NCBI GenBank assembly: GCA_945873125.1 | Contig: CAMCBV010000014.1 | Span: 1 to 64,000 of the forward strand | Source: Prosthecobacter debontii | GTDB lineage: Bacteria > Verrucomicrobiota > Verrucomicrobiia > Verrucomicrobiales > Akkermansiaceae | Length of the DNA stretch: 64,000 nt | Direction of reading: 5' to 3' | Part shown: piece by piece, positions 33,922 to 42,661 of the stretch | Numbering within the stretch: the first letter of the stretch is position 1 | Layout of the letters: the number at the start of each line of letters is the position of its first letter | Notes under the pieces: generated by a model | The model's input: only the letters and a program-made list of their open reading frames with translations | Databases searched by the model: none | What the model was told of the DNA's origin: nothing | Translations under genes and position numbers: made by a program

Positions 33922-35352
33922 TTATTGGCGCAGAACCCAGGTGTCTTTGCTACCACCGCCTTGGGAGGAGTTGACGACTAGTGAGCCTTTTTTGAGCGCA
34001 ACGCGGGTCAGGCCACCCGGAACGATGCGCGGGGTTTCGCCATAAATGATATAGGGCCTCAGATCGACGTGACGGCCTTCCATGCCCTCATCGCACCATG
34101 TCGGGCAGCGTGAGAGTGAGACCACGGGTTGCGCGATGTAGTTGGTGGGATCCGCGATGATGCGTTCGCGGAACTCGGCGATTTCCGTTTTGCACGCCGC
34201 AGGTCCCATGAGCATGCCGTAGCCGCCGGATTCGTTGGTGGCTTTCACGACGAGTTCAGGCAAGTGATCGAGAATGTAGCGGAGATCATCATCTTTGGCC
34301 GCGAGATAAGTAGGCACACTTTGTAAAATTGGTTCTTGTGCGAGGTAGTAGCGGATAATGTCGGGAACAAAGGCATAGATGGCTTTGTCATCCGCCACAC
34401 CGGTGCCCACCGCATTGGCAAGCGCAACATTTCCTGCGCGGTAGGCATTCATGATGCCCGGAACCCCGAGCACCGAATCTTTGCGGAAAACCACGGGATC
34501 GATGAAATCATCATCGATTCGGCGGTAAATGACATCAACGCGTTCCAAGCCGCGGGTCGTGCGCATGTAAACCACGTTGTCGCGCACGACAAGATCGCGG
34601 CCCTCGACGATTTCGATGCCCATTTCACGAGCGAGGTAACAATGTTCGAAATAGGCGCTGTTGTGGCAGCCCGGAGTGAGTAGTACGCAGACGGGATTAC
34701 CGGATTTGCGAGGCGCGATGTGGCGCAGCATTTCCAATACTTCGAGTGGGTAGGAATCGACTGATCGGACCGATGAGGTATCGAACAGATCCGGGAAAAC
34801 CCGTTTCAGCGCCTTGCGGTTTTCCAGCAAGTAAGATGCGCCGGAGGGGCAACGGCCGTTGTCCTCAAGTACCAACCATTCGCCCTTCTCATCGCGAATT
34901 AGATCGCTGCCGCAAATGTGAATATAGATGTCGGCGGGGACATCGATACCGCGAAACTCGGGTCGGTAATGGCGTGCTTGTTCAATGAACGACCGCGGAA
35001 TGATGCCGTCCTTGAGGATTTGTTGATCGTGATAAATATCGTGCAGGAAAAGATTGAGCGCCGTAATCCGTTGGGTCAGGCCGGATTCGAGGTGCTCCCA
35101 CTCATTTGCAGGAATGACGCGTGGGACGGGATCGAAGGGGAAAATACGCTCGCTGCCTTGAGAGTCGTGATAAACATTGAATGTGACACCTTGGGTCAGG
35201 AAATAGAGCTCGCAGGTTGCCTTGCGTGCCATGAAATCATTCTGATCCAAGCCTGAAATACGTTCCAAGAGAGGTGCGCAATGGGGCCGAACCGTTCCGT
35301 CCGGCAGGAACATTTCGTCAAAAAAAGCGTCTGGCAGGTATCCTTCAAGCAT
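33922..35352 (-). CDS. Circularly permuted ATP-grasp protein (DUF404/DUF407 type)
   Basis: From ATG 35352 the protein has 476 residues beginning [24 protein letters not shown], the standard start of the family. [39 protein letters not shown] and [18 protein letters not shown] match ATP-grasp core motifs. These proteins are predicted peptide ligases. The longer frame (to a TTG at 35454) would run through the REP hairpin and is unlikely. It heads the operon with alpha-E and transglutaminase genes. Confidence 0.85.
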   Translation of the reverse strand: MLEGYLPDAFFDEMFLPDGTVRPHCAPLLERISGLDQNDFMARKATCELYFLTQGVTFNVYHDSQGSERIFPFDPVPRVIPANEWEHLESGLTQRITALNLFLHDIYHDQQILKDGIIPRSFIEQARHYRPEFRGIDVPADIYIHICGSDLIRDEKGEWLVLEDNGRCPSGASYLLENRKALKRVFPDLFDTSSVRSVDSYPLEVLEMLRHIAPRKSGNPVCVLLTPGCHNSAYFEHCYLAREMGIEIVEGRDLVVRDNVVYMRTTRGLERVDVIYRRIDDDFIDPVVFRKDSVLGVPGIMNAYRAGNVALANAVGTGVADDKAIYAFVPDIIRYYLAQEPILQSVPTYLAAKDDDLRYILDHLPELVVKATNESGGYGMLMGPAACKTEIAEFRERIIADPTNYIAQPVVSLSRCPTWCDEGMEGRHVDLRPYIIYGETPRIVPGGLTRVALKKGSLVVNSSQGGGSKDTWVLRQ

Positions 35353-35434
35353 GGGTTTCACGTGATACCCCGATTTAGCAGTTTGCGAGCCAAGCTGGTG
35401 GGAAGAGGAGGAGGTGATGGAGGGAGCGGGGGAT

Positions 35435-35466
35435 GGTAGGGCGGCTTGTGTCAAAGCCGCCCTACC
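35435..35466 (+). repeat. REP-like palindromic repeat, copy 4
   Basis: GGTAGGGCGGCTT and AAGCCGCCCTACC form a perfect 13-bp stem around a 6-base loop. It lies between the divergent ATP-grasp gene and purE and keeps the GGTAGGGC core of the other copies while changing one T to G in the stem together with its partner. Confidence 0.8.
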
Positions 35467-35521
35467 TTTTAGGAATCACAAATGTTGACGTGAGCGGGTG
35501 GTGCAGGCAATCTCGCTGCTT

Positions 35522-36007
35522 ATGAGTGTTGGCATTATCATGGGAAGCACGTCGGATTGGCCGACGATGGAACATGCGGCGCAAGTTCTTAAAGACTTTG
35601 GCGTGGAATATCGCGCTGAGGTGGTCAGTGCGCACCGTACGCCGGACAAATTGGTCGAGTATGCGAAGCAGGCGAAAAGCAAAGGTTTGAAATGCATCAT
35701 CGCCGGAGCAGGTGGTGCGGCGCATTTGCCAGGCATGGTTGCAGCGATGACCGAACTGCCGGTCCTCGGAGTTCCGGTGGAATCGAAAGCTCTCAAAGGT
35801 GTGGATTCCCTGCTCTCCATCGTGCAGATGCCGGCAGGTGTTCCAACCGCGACTTTTGCGATCGGGCATGCCGGCGCGACCAACGCCGGCTTATTTGCGG
35901 TGGCGATGCTGGCTCTTGAAAATGCGGAATTGGCGGTCAAGCTCACGGAGTTCCGTCGCAAACAAACCGCGAAAGTGGCCGAGTCCGTGTTGCCTGAGAT
36001 GGATTGA
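35522..36007 (+). CDS. purE: N5-carboxyaminoimidazole ribonucleotide mutase
   Basis: PurE converts N5-CAIR to CAIR in de novo purine synthesis. The 161-aa protein has [61 protein letters not shown] and [35 protein letters not shown]. The frame begins at a GTG at 35498, but ATG 35522 fits the family start. It precedes purK by 13 bp. Confidence 0.96.
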   Translation: MSVGIIMGSTSDWPTMEHAAQVLKDFGVEYRAEVVSAHRTPDKLVEYAKQAKSKGLKCIIAGAGGAAHLPGMVAAMTELPVLGVPVESKALKGVDSLLSIVQMPAGVPTATFAIGHAGATNAGLFAVAMLALENAELAVKLTEFRRKQTAKVAESVLPEMD

Positions 36008-36020
36008 TTTTTTTGTTACC

Positions 36021-37175
36021 ATGTCAGCTTCGGTTTTTTTCCCTTTGGACAAGCAACAAGTCGTCGGCGTGATCGGCGGAGGTCAACTCGGGCGCATGCT
36101 CGCCCTCTCTGCACGGCGGATGGGAGTGCGTTCGGTGGTCTGGACAGGTGGGCTTGAAGCTCCGGCGGTCGAGGTTGCGGACGAGGTCATTGATCTTCCC
36201 TTTGATTCCGCAGAGGCACTTGAGCAATTTTGCAAACAAGCGACCGTGGCGACCGTTGAGTTTGAAAACATCCCTCTGGCGACGCTCGAGGGAGTTGCAA
36301 GTCGTATCGGTATTTTCCCTTCACCACAAGCGGTCGGAATTTGCCAGAACCGCGAGCGGGAAAAGAATTTCCTCAAAGAGCATGGGATTCCCTGCACGTG
36401 GTTTCGGGTGATTGAAACCCTGAACGATCTCCAAGTTGCCATGGCCGAGCTCAAGGGCCCGGGTGTATTGAAAACCGCGGCATTTGGATACGATGGCAAA
36501 GGCCAGCTGAAAATCCAAGGCAACGAAGATCCGGCGATGGTCTGGAAAAACTTCGGCGGTGAACGCGCGATCCTGGAAGCCTGGGTTCCCTTCGAGAAAG
36601 AAATTTCCGTGATGGTTGTGCGCTCGGCAGATGGTGAGGTGAGAACATACGATCCTGCGGAAAACCGTCACCGTCATCACGTGCTCGATGTCTCCATCGT
36701 CCCTGCAAGGATTTCCGAAACAACCGCCAAACAAGCGCGTGAGCTTGCGGAAAAAGTTGCTGTCGCACTCGATTATCAAGGTATCATTGGCGTCGAGTTT
36801 TTCGTGAATCATGATGGCTCACTTGTTGTCAACGAAATGGCACCGCGCCCGCACAACTCCGGCCATCACACGCTTGATGCCTGTGCGACCTCGCAGTTTG
36901 AACAACAACTCCGCGTCGCCCTCCGGCTTCCGCTTGGTTCCACGAAACTTATCTCTCCCTGCGTCATGCTGAACCTGTTGGCCGATTTCTGGCAGGACGA
37001 AACCACTCCGCCTGATTGGACGCCCTTGTTGGAAACCGATGGTGCGGTTTTACATCTCTACGGAAAACGCCGCGCCCCTGGGATGCGCAAAATGGGACAC
37101 GCAACTTTGTTGGGTGATGATACGAATGAGATTTTGAAGCAAGTTGAGAAACTTGCTGCGGGTTGGTTGAAGTGA
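36021..37175 (+). CDS. purK: N5-carboxyaminoimidazole ribonucleotide synthase
   Basis: PurK makes N5-CAIR from AIR, ATP and bicarbonate. The 384-aa ATP-grasp protein has VVGVIGGGQLGRMLALSARRMG, KTAAFGYDGKGQ, EAWVPFEKEISVMVVR and VEFFVNHDGSLVVNEMAPRPHNSGHHTLDACATSQFEQ. The ATG 36021 is used; the longer frame overlaps purE. It forms an operon with purE, so the bicarbonate-dependent route is present. Confidence 0.96.
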   Translation: MSASVFFPLDKQQVVGVIGGGQLGRMLALSARRMGVRSVVWTGGLEAPAVEVADEVIDLPFDSAEALEQFCKQATVATVEFENIPLATLEGVASRIGIFPSPQAVGICQNREREKNFLKEHGIPCTWFRVIETLNDLQVAMAELKGPGVLKTAAFGYDGKGQLKIQGNEDPAMVWKNFGGERAILEAWVPFEKEISVMVVRSADGEVRTYDPAENRHRHHVLDVSIVPARISETTAKQARELAEKVAVALDYQGIIGVEFFVNHDGSLVVNEMAPRPHNSGHHTLDACATSQFEQQLRVALRLPLGSTKLISPCVMLNLLADFWQDETTPPDWTPLLETDGAVLHLYGKRRAPGMRKMGHATLLGDDTNEILKQVEKLAAGWLK

Positions 37176-37277
37176 AAAGTCTTTCGATCATTGATATGGC
37201 TCGCTCATTTTCTTGAAATCATTTCGCAACCTATGATGCGGAAACGCGTTTCATCTATCGTAACCCGATAGAAAATT

Positions 37278-38189
37278 ATGAATCGGTCCATTTTCACATT
37301 ATTAGCGGCTTTCGCTATTATTGCGCTTCATCCTGGCTGCGTTTATGCAAAGTCGCCACTGGGTGACCGACTGCGTGAGCGCCTTGCGGAGCGGAAAGAA
37401 AACCCCGATAATGCAAAGGGCGCAAAAGAGTTGGCGTATGGAAAAGATCCGCTGCAAAAATTGGATTACTGGCGACCTGAGAAAGCGGGATCGCCATTGG
37501 TTGTTTTCGTGCATGGCGGGGGATGGAAGCGTGGAGATAAGAAGGCGACGGAATTAAAGCCCAGCCATTATTTGGCTGAGGGATATGCTTTTGCCTCGCT
37601 GAACTACCGACTGGTTCCGGCTAACACCGTGGAAGAACAAGCGCAGGATGTGGCCACGGCACTGGCATTTCTGATGAAGCAAGCCGGTGCTTTGGGTTTC
37701 GATAAGAAGAAGGTGGTGTTGATGGGACACAGTGCCGGTGCGCATCTCTCGGCTTTGGTTGGGACGGATATGACGTATTTGAAAAAGGCCGGGCTGAATT
37801 CAAAGTCGTTGCGAGGCATCATTCCACTCGATGGCGCGTGTTACGATATCCCCAAGCAGGTTGCTGATGGTGGGGTTATGATGGATGACACATACCTCCA
37901 AGCATTTGGCAACGAGCAGGAACGGCAGTTATCTCTCTCGCCCATATATCATGCCAAGGCACCAAATTCTCCCTCATTCCTTATTCTCCATGTAAAGAGA
38001 ATCGATGGAACCAAGCAGTCCCTCGCGCTTTGCGATGCTTTGAAAAAGGCCGGTGCCAGCGCGGAAATACAGGGATTTGACGGTTTTGGACTCAAAGGTC
38101 ATATGGAAATCAACCGCAGTCTCGGAGACCCCGATTACCCGGCTACTCCAGTCGTCGATCAATGGTTGAAGAGCGTTTTCGCGAAATGA
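37278..38189 (+). CDS. Exported alpha/beta hydrolase (esterase/lipase, BD-FAE type)
   Basis: The 303-aa protein has a signal peptide with a possible lipobox (HPGC-V, Cys21) and the motifs VVFVHGGGWKRGDK (oxyanion hole) and VLMGHSAGAHLSAL (nucleophile Ser near residue 154). The catalytic His is likely in GLKGHMEIN. It resembles hydrolases that act on short esters or acetylated sugars. It stands alone between purK and the Rrf2 gene. Confidence 0.82.
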   Translation: MNRSIFTLLAAFAIIALHPGCVYAKSPLGDRLRERLAERKENPDNAKGAKELAYGKDPLQKLDYWRPEKAGSPLVVFVHGGGWKRGDKKATELKPSHYLAEGYAFASLNYRLVPANTVEEQAQDVATALAFLMKQAGALGFDKKKVVLMGHSAGAHLSALVGTDMTYLKKAGLNSKSLRGIIPLDGACYDIPKQVADGGVMMDDTYLQAFGNEQERQLSLSPIYHAKAPNSPSFLILHVKRIDGTKQSLALCDALKKAGASAEIQGFDGFGLKGHMEINRSLGDPDYPATPVVDQWLKSVFAK

Positions 38190-38210
38190 CTCGATGCTCC
38201 GGATTGTCGT

Positions 38211-38624
38211 TCAAATATAAAACATCGGGTCGGATGTGGGGCTGGCAAGGGATTCCAGAGTGATTTCCTCGAGGTTTTTGGTGAGTTGGGAGGAAACATT
38301 TTCCCAAGCTCGGCGGACCGAGGCGCCGGATTCGCCTTGATCTACGGCGGTATTTTGAAGTTGGGAGGGTTCTATGGCCTCGACAATCTGGAGCAGGGTG
38401 ATCTGTGCTGCTGGGCGGGAGAGCAAATATCCACCGGAAGCCCCGCGGCGGGAATCGATCATTCCCCCGCGCCGGAGATCATTTAGAATTTGCACTAAAA
38501 AGTTCGCGGAGACAGCTTCGCGTTGCGCCAGGTCGTCAAGACGGGTAAGAGTCTTGCCGTCATAAGCTTTCGCGAGTTGTGCGAGGGCTCGGCAGGCGTA
38601 TTCTAATTTTTGGGAAATCTTCAT
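38211..38624 (-). CDS. Rrf2-family transcriptional regulator
   Basis: The 137-aa protein begins MKISQKLEYACRALAQLAKAY and has the winged-helix core NFLVQILNDLRRGGMIDSRRGASGGYLLSRPAAQITLLQIVEAIE. IscR and NsrR-type members carry three Cys for an iron-sulfur cluster after this point; none is present, as in CymR. Its start codon overlaps that of the divergent cysE gene, so regulation of cysteine synthesis is a fair guess, since CymR represses cysteine genes in firmicutes. Confidence 0.85.
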   Translation of the reverse strand: MKISQKLEYACRALAQLAKAYDGKTLTRLDDLAQREAVSANFLVQILNDLRRGGMIDSRRGASGGYLLSRPAAQITLLQIVEAIEPSQLQNTAVDQGESGASVRRAWENVSSQLTKNLEEITLESLASPTSDPMFYI

Positions 38625-39480
38625 GAGCGAGAAAGATCAAACAGCGATGCAGGAGAATGGAACGAAGTTGTGCGGTGGGGAAGCCGCGAATTTGGAAAAC
38701 CTCTGGGCAAAGCTCCGCGTCGAGGCTGCGCGTGTGCATCGGGAAGAAGAGGGATTGCGGGCATTGGTTGACGATGTCGTGCTTTCGCGCGGGAGTTTTG
38801 CCGAAGCGCTCTCCGTGCGTTTGAGCCGCAGGCTGGCGCGTGAGGACATGCCGCGAGAGGCGATCGAGCCATTGATTGTAGATATTTTCACCAAACATGA
38901 ATCGATTGCCCGTGCTTGCAGTCGGGATTTGTTGGCGATGTTTGAGCGGGATCCCGCATGCTTTTCCCCTCTGGAGCCGTTATTGTTTTTCAAAGGCTTC
39001 ATGGCACTGAGCACCTATCGGGTGAGTCATCAACTCTGGAAAGATGGCCGCCGCTGGTTGGCTTTATATTTGCAGAGCATTTCCTCGGAGGTGTTTTCCA
39101 CGGACATCCACCCGGCTGCGACGATTGGCTGCGGGATTCTACTCGATCACGCAACCTCCTTTGTGGTCGGCGAAACGGCGATCATTGAGGACGACGTATC
39201 GATTCTCCACGAAGTCACACTTGGCGGAACGGGTAAGGACACGGGTGCGCGTCATCCGATTATTCGCTCGGGTGTGCTGATCGGTGCCGGCGCGAAAATT
39301 TTGGGTCGGGTCGAGATCGGCACCCATGCGAAAGTCGGGGCAGGCAGTGTGGTGTTGAATGATGTTCCTCCCCATACGACCGTGGCGGGCGTTCCGGCGG
39401 TTATCGTAGGAGAGGCTCGCGAGCTTAATCCGGCTTTGGAAATGAACCAGAAGCTCGATTGCAGGGGTGCGGATATTTAA
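38623..39480 (+). CDS. cysE: Serine O-acetyltransferase
   Basis: CysE acetylates serine, the first step of cysteine synthesis. The 285-aa protein has an N-terminal helical domain (LWAKLRVEAARVHREEEGLRALV), ALYLQSISSEVFSTDIHPAATIGCGILLDHATSFVVGETAIIEDDVSILHEVTLGGT and the left-handed hexapeptide repeats with KVGAGSVVLNDVPPHTTVAGVPA. The ATG 38623 overlaps the divergent Rrf2 start; M9 at 38647 is a possible alternative start. Downstream is the MFS-acyltransferase gene 12 bp away. Confidence 0.93.
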   Translation: MSEKDQTAMQENGTKLCGGEAANLENLWAKLRVEAARVHREEEGLRALVDDVVLSRGSFAEALSVRLSRRLAREDMPREAIEPLIVDIFTKHESIARACSRDLLAMFERDPACFSPLEPLLFFKGFMALSTYRVSHQLWKDGRRWLALYLQSISSEVFSTDIHPAATIGCGILLDHATSFVVGETAIIEDDVSILHEVTLGGTGKDTGARHPIIRSGVLIGAGAKILGRVEIGTHAKVGAGSVVLNDVPPHTTVAGVPAVIVGEARELNPALEMNQKLDCRGADI

Positions 39481-39492
39481 AGATTTTCATCT

Positions 39493-41973
39493 ATGCAAAA
39501 CGACATCCCAGACATTGAACCGAGCAAGCGGCATTGGCTCGGTTATTGGAGCATGATCGTTCAGCAGACGCAGAATGCTTTCAATGACAAGGCCGCGCAG
39601 TTTATTCTTATCTCTTTGGGTGGTGCGGTAGCGATGGATGTCGAGTCGTTAGCGGGTCTTATGATTGCCCTACCGTTTGTTTTGTTCGCGCCTCTGGCGG
39701 GTTGGATGAGCGACCGTTTTACGAAACGCAATGTTATCGTTGGTGCCGCGGTCGCGCAGGTTCTGATTCTTGGACTGATCAGCTTCGCGGTATGGATCAA
39801 ACAAATGCATCTCGCGCTGTTTGGTTTTTTCCTGCTCGCGGCACAGTCGGCGTTTTTTGGTCCGGCAAAGATGGGAATCAATAAGGAATTGGTTGGCTCA
39901 CGGCATCTGGGATTCGCTTCAGGAGTCCAGCAAATGACGGCCATGCTGGCGATTTTGGTTGGTCAGATCGTCGCGGGCTGGTGGTTTGATCATCGCTATA
40001 AAGCCATGCACTCGATGCCGGCAAACGCATGGCAAGCTGCGTTTTTACCGTTGCTTATTCTGACCTGTCTTTCCATTCCCGCGGTTGGAATGGCGCTCTC
40101 GATACCCAATGGTGCGGCGCATGGTAGAGAGAGGATTTCCGGGAAATTGCTCATCAGTCATTTCCGGGATCTAGGGGAATTATGGAAAGATTGTGCAATT
40201 CGGAGAGCTTCTTTCGGGGTCGCGTTTTTCTGGGGCTTTGCGGCATTCATCAATTTGTGGTCGGTGAAAATCGCCAAAGCCATGACAAATGGCGGCGAGG
40301 GATTCGGAAGCTTGCAATCGATTTTCATGGCTGCGGCTTCGCTTGGAATGGCGGTTGGATTTGGTTTCGCTTCTTGGCTGCTGCGGAAAAAAATTGAACT
40401 TGGTTGGGTGCCGCTTGCCGGCATCATGATGACGGCCAGTGCGTTGGCGCTTGCAGCATTTCCGATGGGAAGTGCGCAGGCCTATCTGGCGCTGTTAGAT
40501 TCGGGGCTGGGTCGGTTTATTGACGAATCTCCGCATGAGGCATTGTTCTTGCTTGCGCTCGGCGTGCTCGCCTTTTCATCGGCCATTTTTCTGGCGCCGC
40601 TCAATGCCTGGCTGCAGGATCGCTATCCTGCTGATAAACGCGGTGAGTTGCAATCTGCCGTGAATCTGCAGGATTGCTTCGCGGGGATCATTGCGGTGGT
40701 CTCGATTGAACTGATGTTTCTGATCTCGAACGCCCTGCACATGGGCGAGCTCGCAGGATTTCGCATGCAGCTCATCGTGGTTGGGTCGGCTTGCGGAATC
40801 ATGACTTTTTACGTCATGCGGATTTTGCCCGCGGACTTCATCCGGCTCTTTATCCGCTCTTTGGTGAAATTCATCTATCGCATCAAAACGACAGGCGTGG
40901 AAAACATCCCCAAAAGCGGTGGTGCCTTGTTGCTGCCGAACCATGTGACGTTCGCTGATGCCTTTTTTCTCTCGGTGATTTCCGAGCGGCCCATGCGTTT
41001 CGTGATGGACGAGAGCTTCATGGCGAATCCAATCATTCGCCTTTCCGCTAAATTGTTCGGCACCTTGACGATACGCCGCTCGCAACCTTTGGAAGCCATT
41101 CGGAAAACGATTGAAGCTCTCAACAACGGAGATCTCGTGGTGCTCTTTCCAGAAGGCCAACTGACGCGGACGGGTCAGTTGTGCCAACTTGAGAGAGGAT
41201 TCGAGCTCATCGCAAAAAATATCCAAGTGCCGATTCTCCCCGTCTGGGTGGATGGTTCGTGGGGTTCGATTTTCTCTTTTGAGCGTGGCAGTTATTTCAG
41301 AAAAATCCCATATGGCCTGCCTTACGGTTTGTCCGTTGCGGTCGGTGAGTCGATCGATGTGCCTAGGCCGGAACGGCAGATCGTGCAGGCGGCATTGTTG
41401 AAAGCCTCTGCCAGTGCCATGGCGATATGCCTTTCCGACGGTGTGACAGCGCAGAGGCGCAATGTTCATCAGCTCAAGCATTTTAATGCACTGCCGCGAC
41501 GGGCAACTCTCTACATGTTGGAGCGCGATCCAGAGATCGATGCGATCCGCCCCGTGCTGGAAGCTTTCGCCAGATCAACTGGCGGAAGAATCATGATTGA
41601 GAAGGATTTCACAGCGCGCGATGGAGCGTTGTGGCTCGGAGCTGCCGGATTGAGAGAGCAAATTGAACAAGCGCCGCCGTTCAATGGCGAGTGCCGGTTT
41701 TTTGATTTCAGCAAGAATGCCAATGAGTTGTTAGAAGCTGCCGGAATCGCGCACTTGCCCTGCCTCGCATGGAATGGGCAAGTGCTTTCCATGTCCATGC
41801 CGCACCCGGCATTGCCCACGGCGGATAGCTTTTTCCAAGCCGGCCACAAATCGGGGTCGTTTGGAAAACTTCTGCCTGGATGGTATGTCGAAAACTGCCA
41901 GCTGATGCCGCTTGGGATCCCTTGGCCGGAAAATTTAGAAATCGATGCCGAGTGTTTTGTTGTTCCTGTGTGA
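39493..41973 (+). CDS. MFS transporter fused to a lysophospholipid acyltransferase
   Basis: The 826-aa protein has a major facilitator domain (about 15-425, twelve helices, WMSDRFTKRNVIVGA loop) like LplT, the lysophospholipid flippase. A PlsC-type acyltransferase domain follows (about 455-640) with NHVTFAD, the HX4D motif, and LFPEGQLTRTG. The last 170 residues are not recognised; in related fusions this position is held by an AMP-binding acyl-ACP synthetase, which is absent here. The protein probably imports and re-acylates lysophospholipids at the inner membrane. Confidence 0.88.
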   Translation: MQNDIPDIEPSKRHWLGYWSMIVQQTQNAFNDKAAQFILISLGGAVAMDVESLAGLMIALPFVLFAPLAGWMSDRFTKRNVIVGAAVAQVLILGLISFAVWIKQMHLALFGFFLLAAQSAFFGPAKMGINKELVGSRHLGFASGVQQMTAMLAILVGQIVAGWWFDHRYKAMHSMPANAWQAAFLPLLILTCLSIPAVGMALSIPNGAAHGRERISGKLLISHFRDLGELWKDCAIRRASFGVAFFWGFAAFINLWSVKIAKAMTNGGEGFGSLQSIFMAAASLGMAVGFGFASWLLRKKIELGWVPLAGIMMTASALALAAFPMGSAQAYLALLDSGLGRFIDESPHEALFLLALGVLAFSSAIFLAPLNAWLQDRYPADKRGELQSAVNLQDCFAGIIAVVSIELMFLISNALHMGELAGFRMQLIVVGSACGIMTFYVMRILPADFIRLFIRSLVKFIYRIKTTGVENIPKSGGALLLPNHVTFADAFFLSVISERPMRFVMDESFMANPIIRLSAKLFGTLTIRRSQPLEAIRKTIEALNNGDLVVLFPEGQLTRTGQLCQLERGFELIAKNIQVPILPVWVDGSWGSIFSFERGSYFRKIPYGLPYGLSVAVGESIDVPRPERQIVQAALLKASASAMAICLSDGVTAQRRNVHQLKHFNALPRRATLYMLERDPEIDAIRPVLEAFARSTGGRIMIEKDFTARDGALWLGAAGLREQIEQAPPFNGECRFFDFSKNANELLEAAGIAHLPCLAWNGQVLSMSMPHPALPTADSFFQAGHKSGSFGKLLPGWYVENCQLMPLGIPWPENLEIDAECFVVPV

Positions 41974-41975
41974 AA

Positions 41976-42006
41976 GGCAGGGGGCTATCGCCGATGGCAC
42001 CCTACC
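41976..42006 (-). repeat. REP-related hairpin between convergent genes
   Basis: In the reverse complement it begins GGTAGGGTGCCATCGG and continues with the pairing CGATAGCCCCCTGCC. It shares the GGTAGGG start with the four REP-like copies but has a different loop arm. It may double as a terminator for the acyltransferase and msrA genes. Confidence 0.45.
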
Positions 42007-42010
42007 AAAA

Positions 42011-42574
42011 TCAGGACTTCAGCTTCAGTTTTTTTAGCTTCGGCTCGACGACGTATTGGCAGTAGCTGTTCCGCGTCTTGTTCAGGAAATAGTAATTCTG
42101 ATGATAATTTTCCGCAGGGAAAAATGTCATCGCCGGTACGATTTCGGTGACGATGGGCTGATCAAAATTTTCCTGAGCCGCAGACTGGGATCGCTCCGCT
42201 GTCATTTTTTGCTCTTCATTTTCATAAAAAATTACCGAGCGGTATTGCGTGCCGACATCGTTACCTTGGCGGTTGAGTTGCGTGGGGTCATGCAGATCCC
42301 AAAACCATGCGAGGATGGTTTCGTAATCGATTTTCGCAGGATCAAACACCACCTGCACCACTTCCGCATGCCCGGTTTTCCCTTCGCAAATCTGTTCATA
42401 AGTCGGGTTTGAGGATTCGCCTCCCATGTAACCCGAAATTGCGGAGTATACGCCATCGATCTGATTGTAAGCGGCTTCCACGCACCAGAAACATCCCGCG
42501 CCCAAAGTGGCAACCTTTGCTCCGTCAGGGATTTCAGGCAAACTTGCCATCGTTGGTGTTTCAGAATCACTCAT
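42011..42574 (-). CDS. msrA: Peptide methionine-(S)-S-oxide reductase
   Basis: MsrA repairs oxidised methionine. The 187-aa protein has LGAGCFWCVEAAYNQIDGVYSAISGYMGG, where the first Cys is catalytic, YEQICEGKTGHAEVVQVVFDP and AENYHQNYYF. It is convergent with the acyltransferase gene. There is no MsrB domain fused. Confidence 0.95.
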   Translation of the reverse strand: MSDSETPTMASLPEIPDGAKVATLGAGCFWCVEAAYNQIDGVYSAISGYMGGESSNPTYEQICEGKTGHAEVVQVVFDPAKIDYETILAWFWDLHDPTQLNRQGNDVGTQYRSVIFYENEEQKMTAERSQSAAQENFDQPIVTEIVPAMTFFPAENYHQNYYFLNKTRNSYCQYVVEPKLKKLKLKS

Positions 42575-42661
42575 GATGCTGGCAGCTTAATTCTGATTTT
42601 CTGACAAACAAGCCGCATAGTTACGGATTGCAGTGAAGTGGATTCCGTTGTTGATTGAATA

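Noticed and set aside
40576-41481. 301-codon open frame on the minus strand inside the MFS-acyltransferase gene
   Set aside because: It is the antisense shadow of a clear domain-bearing gene, with no start signal or family motifs.
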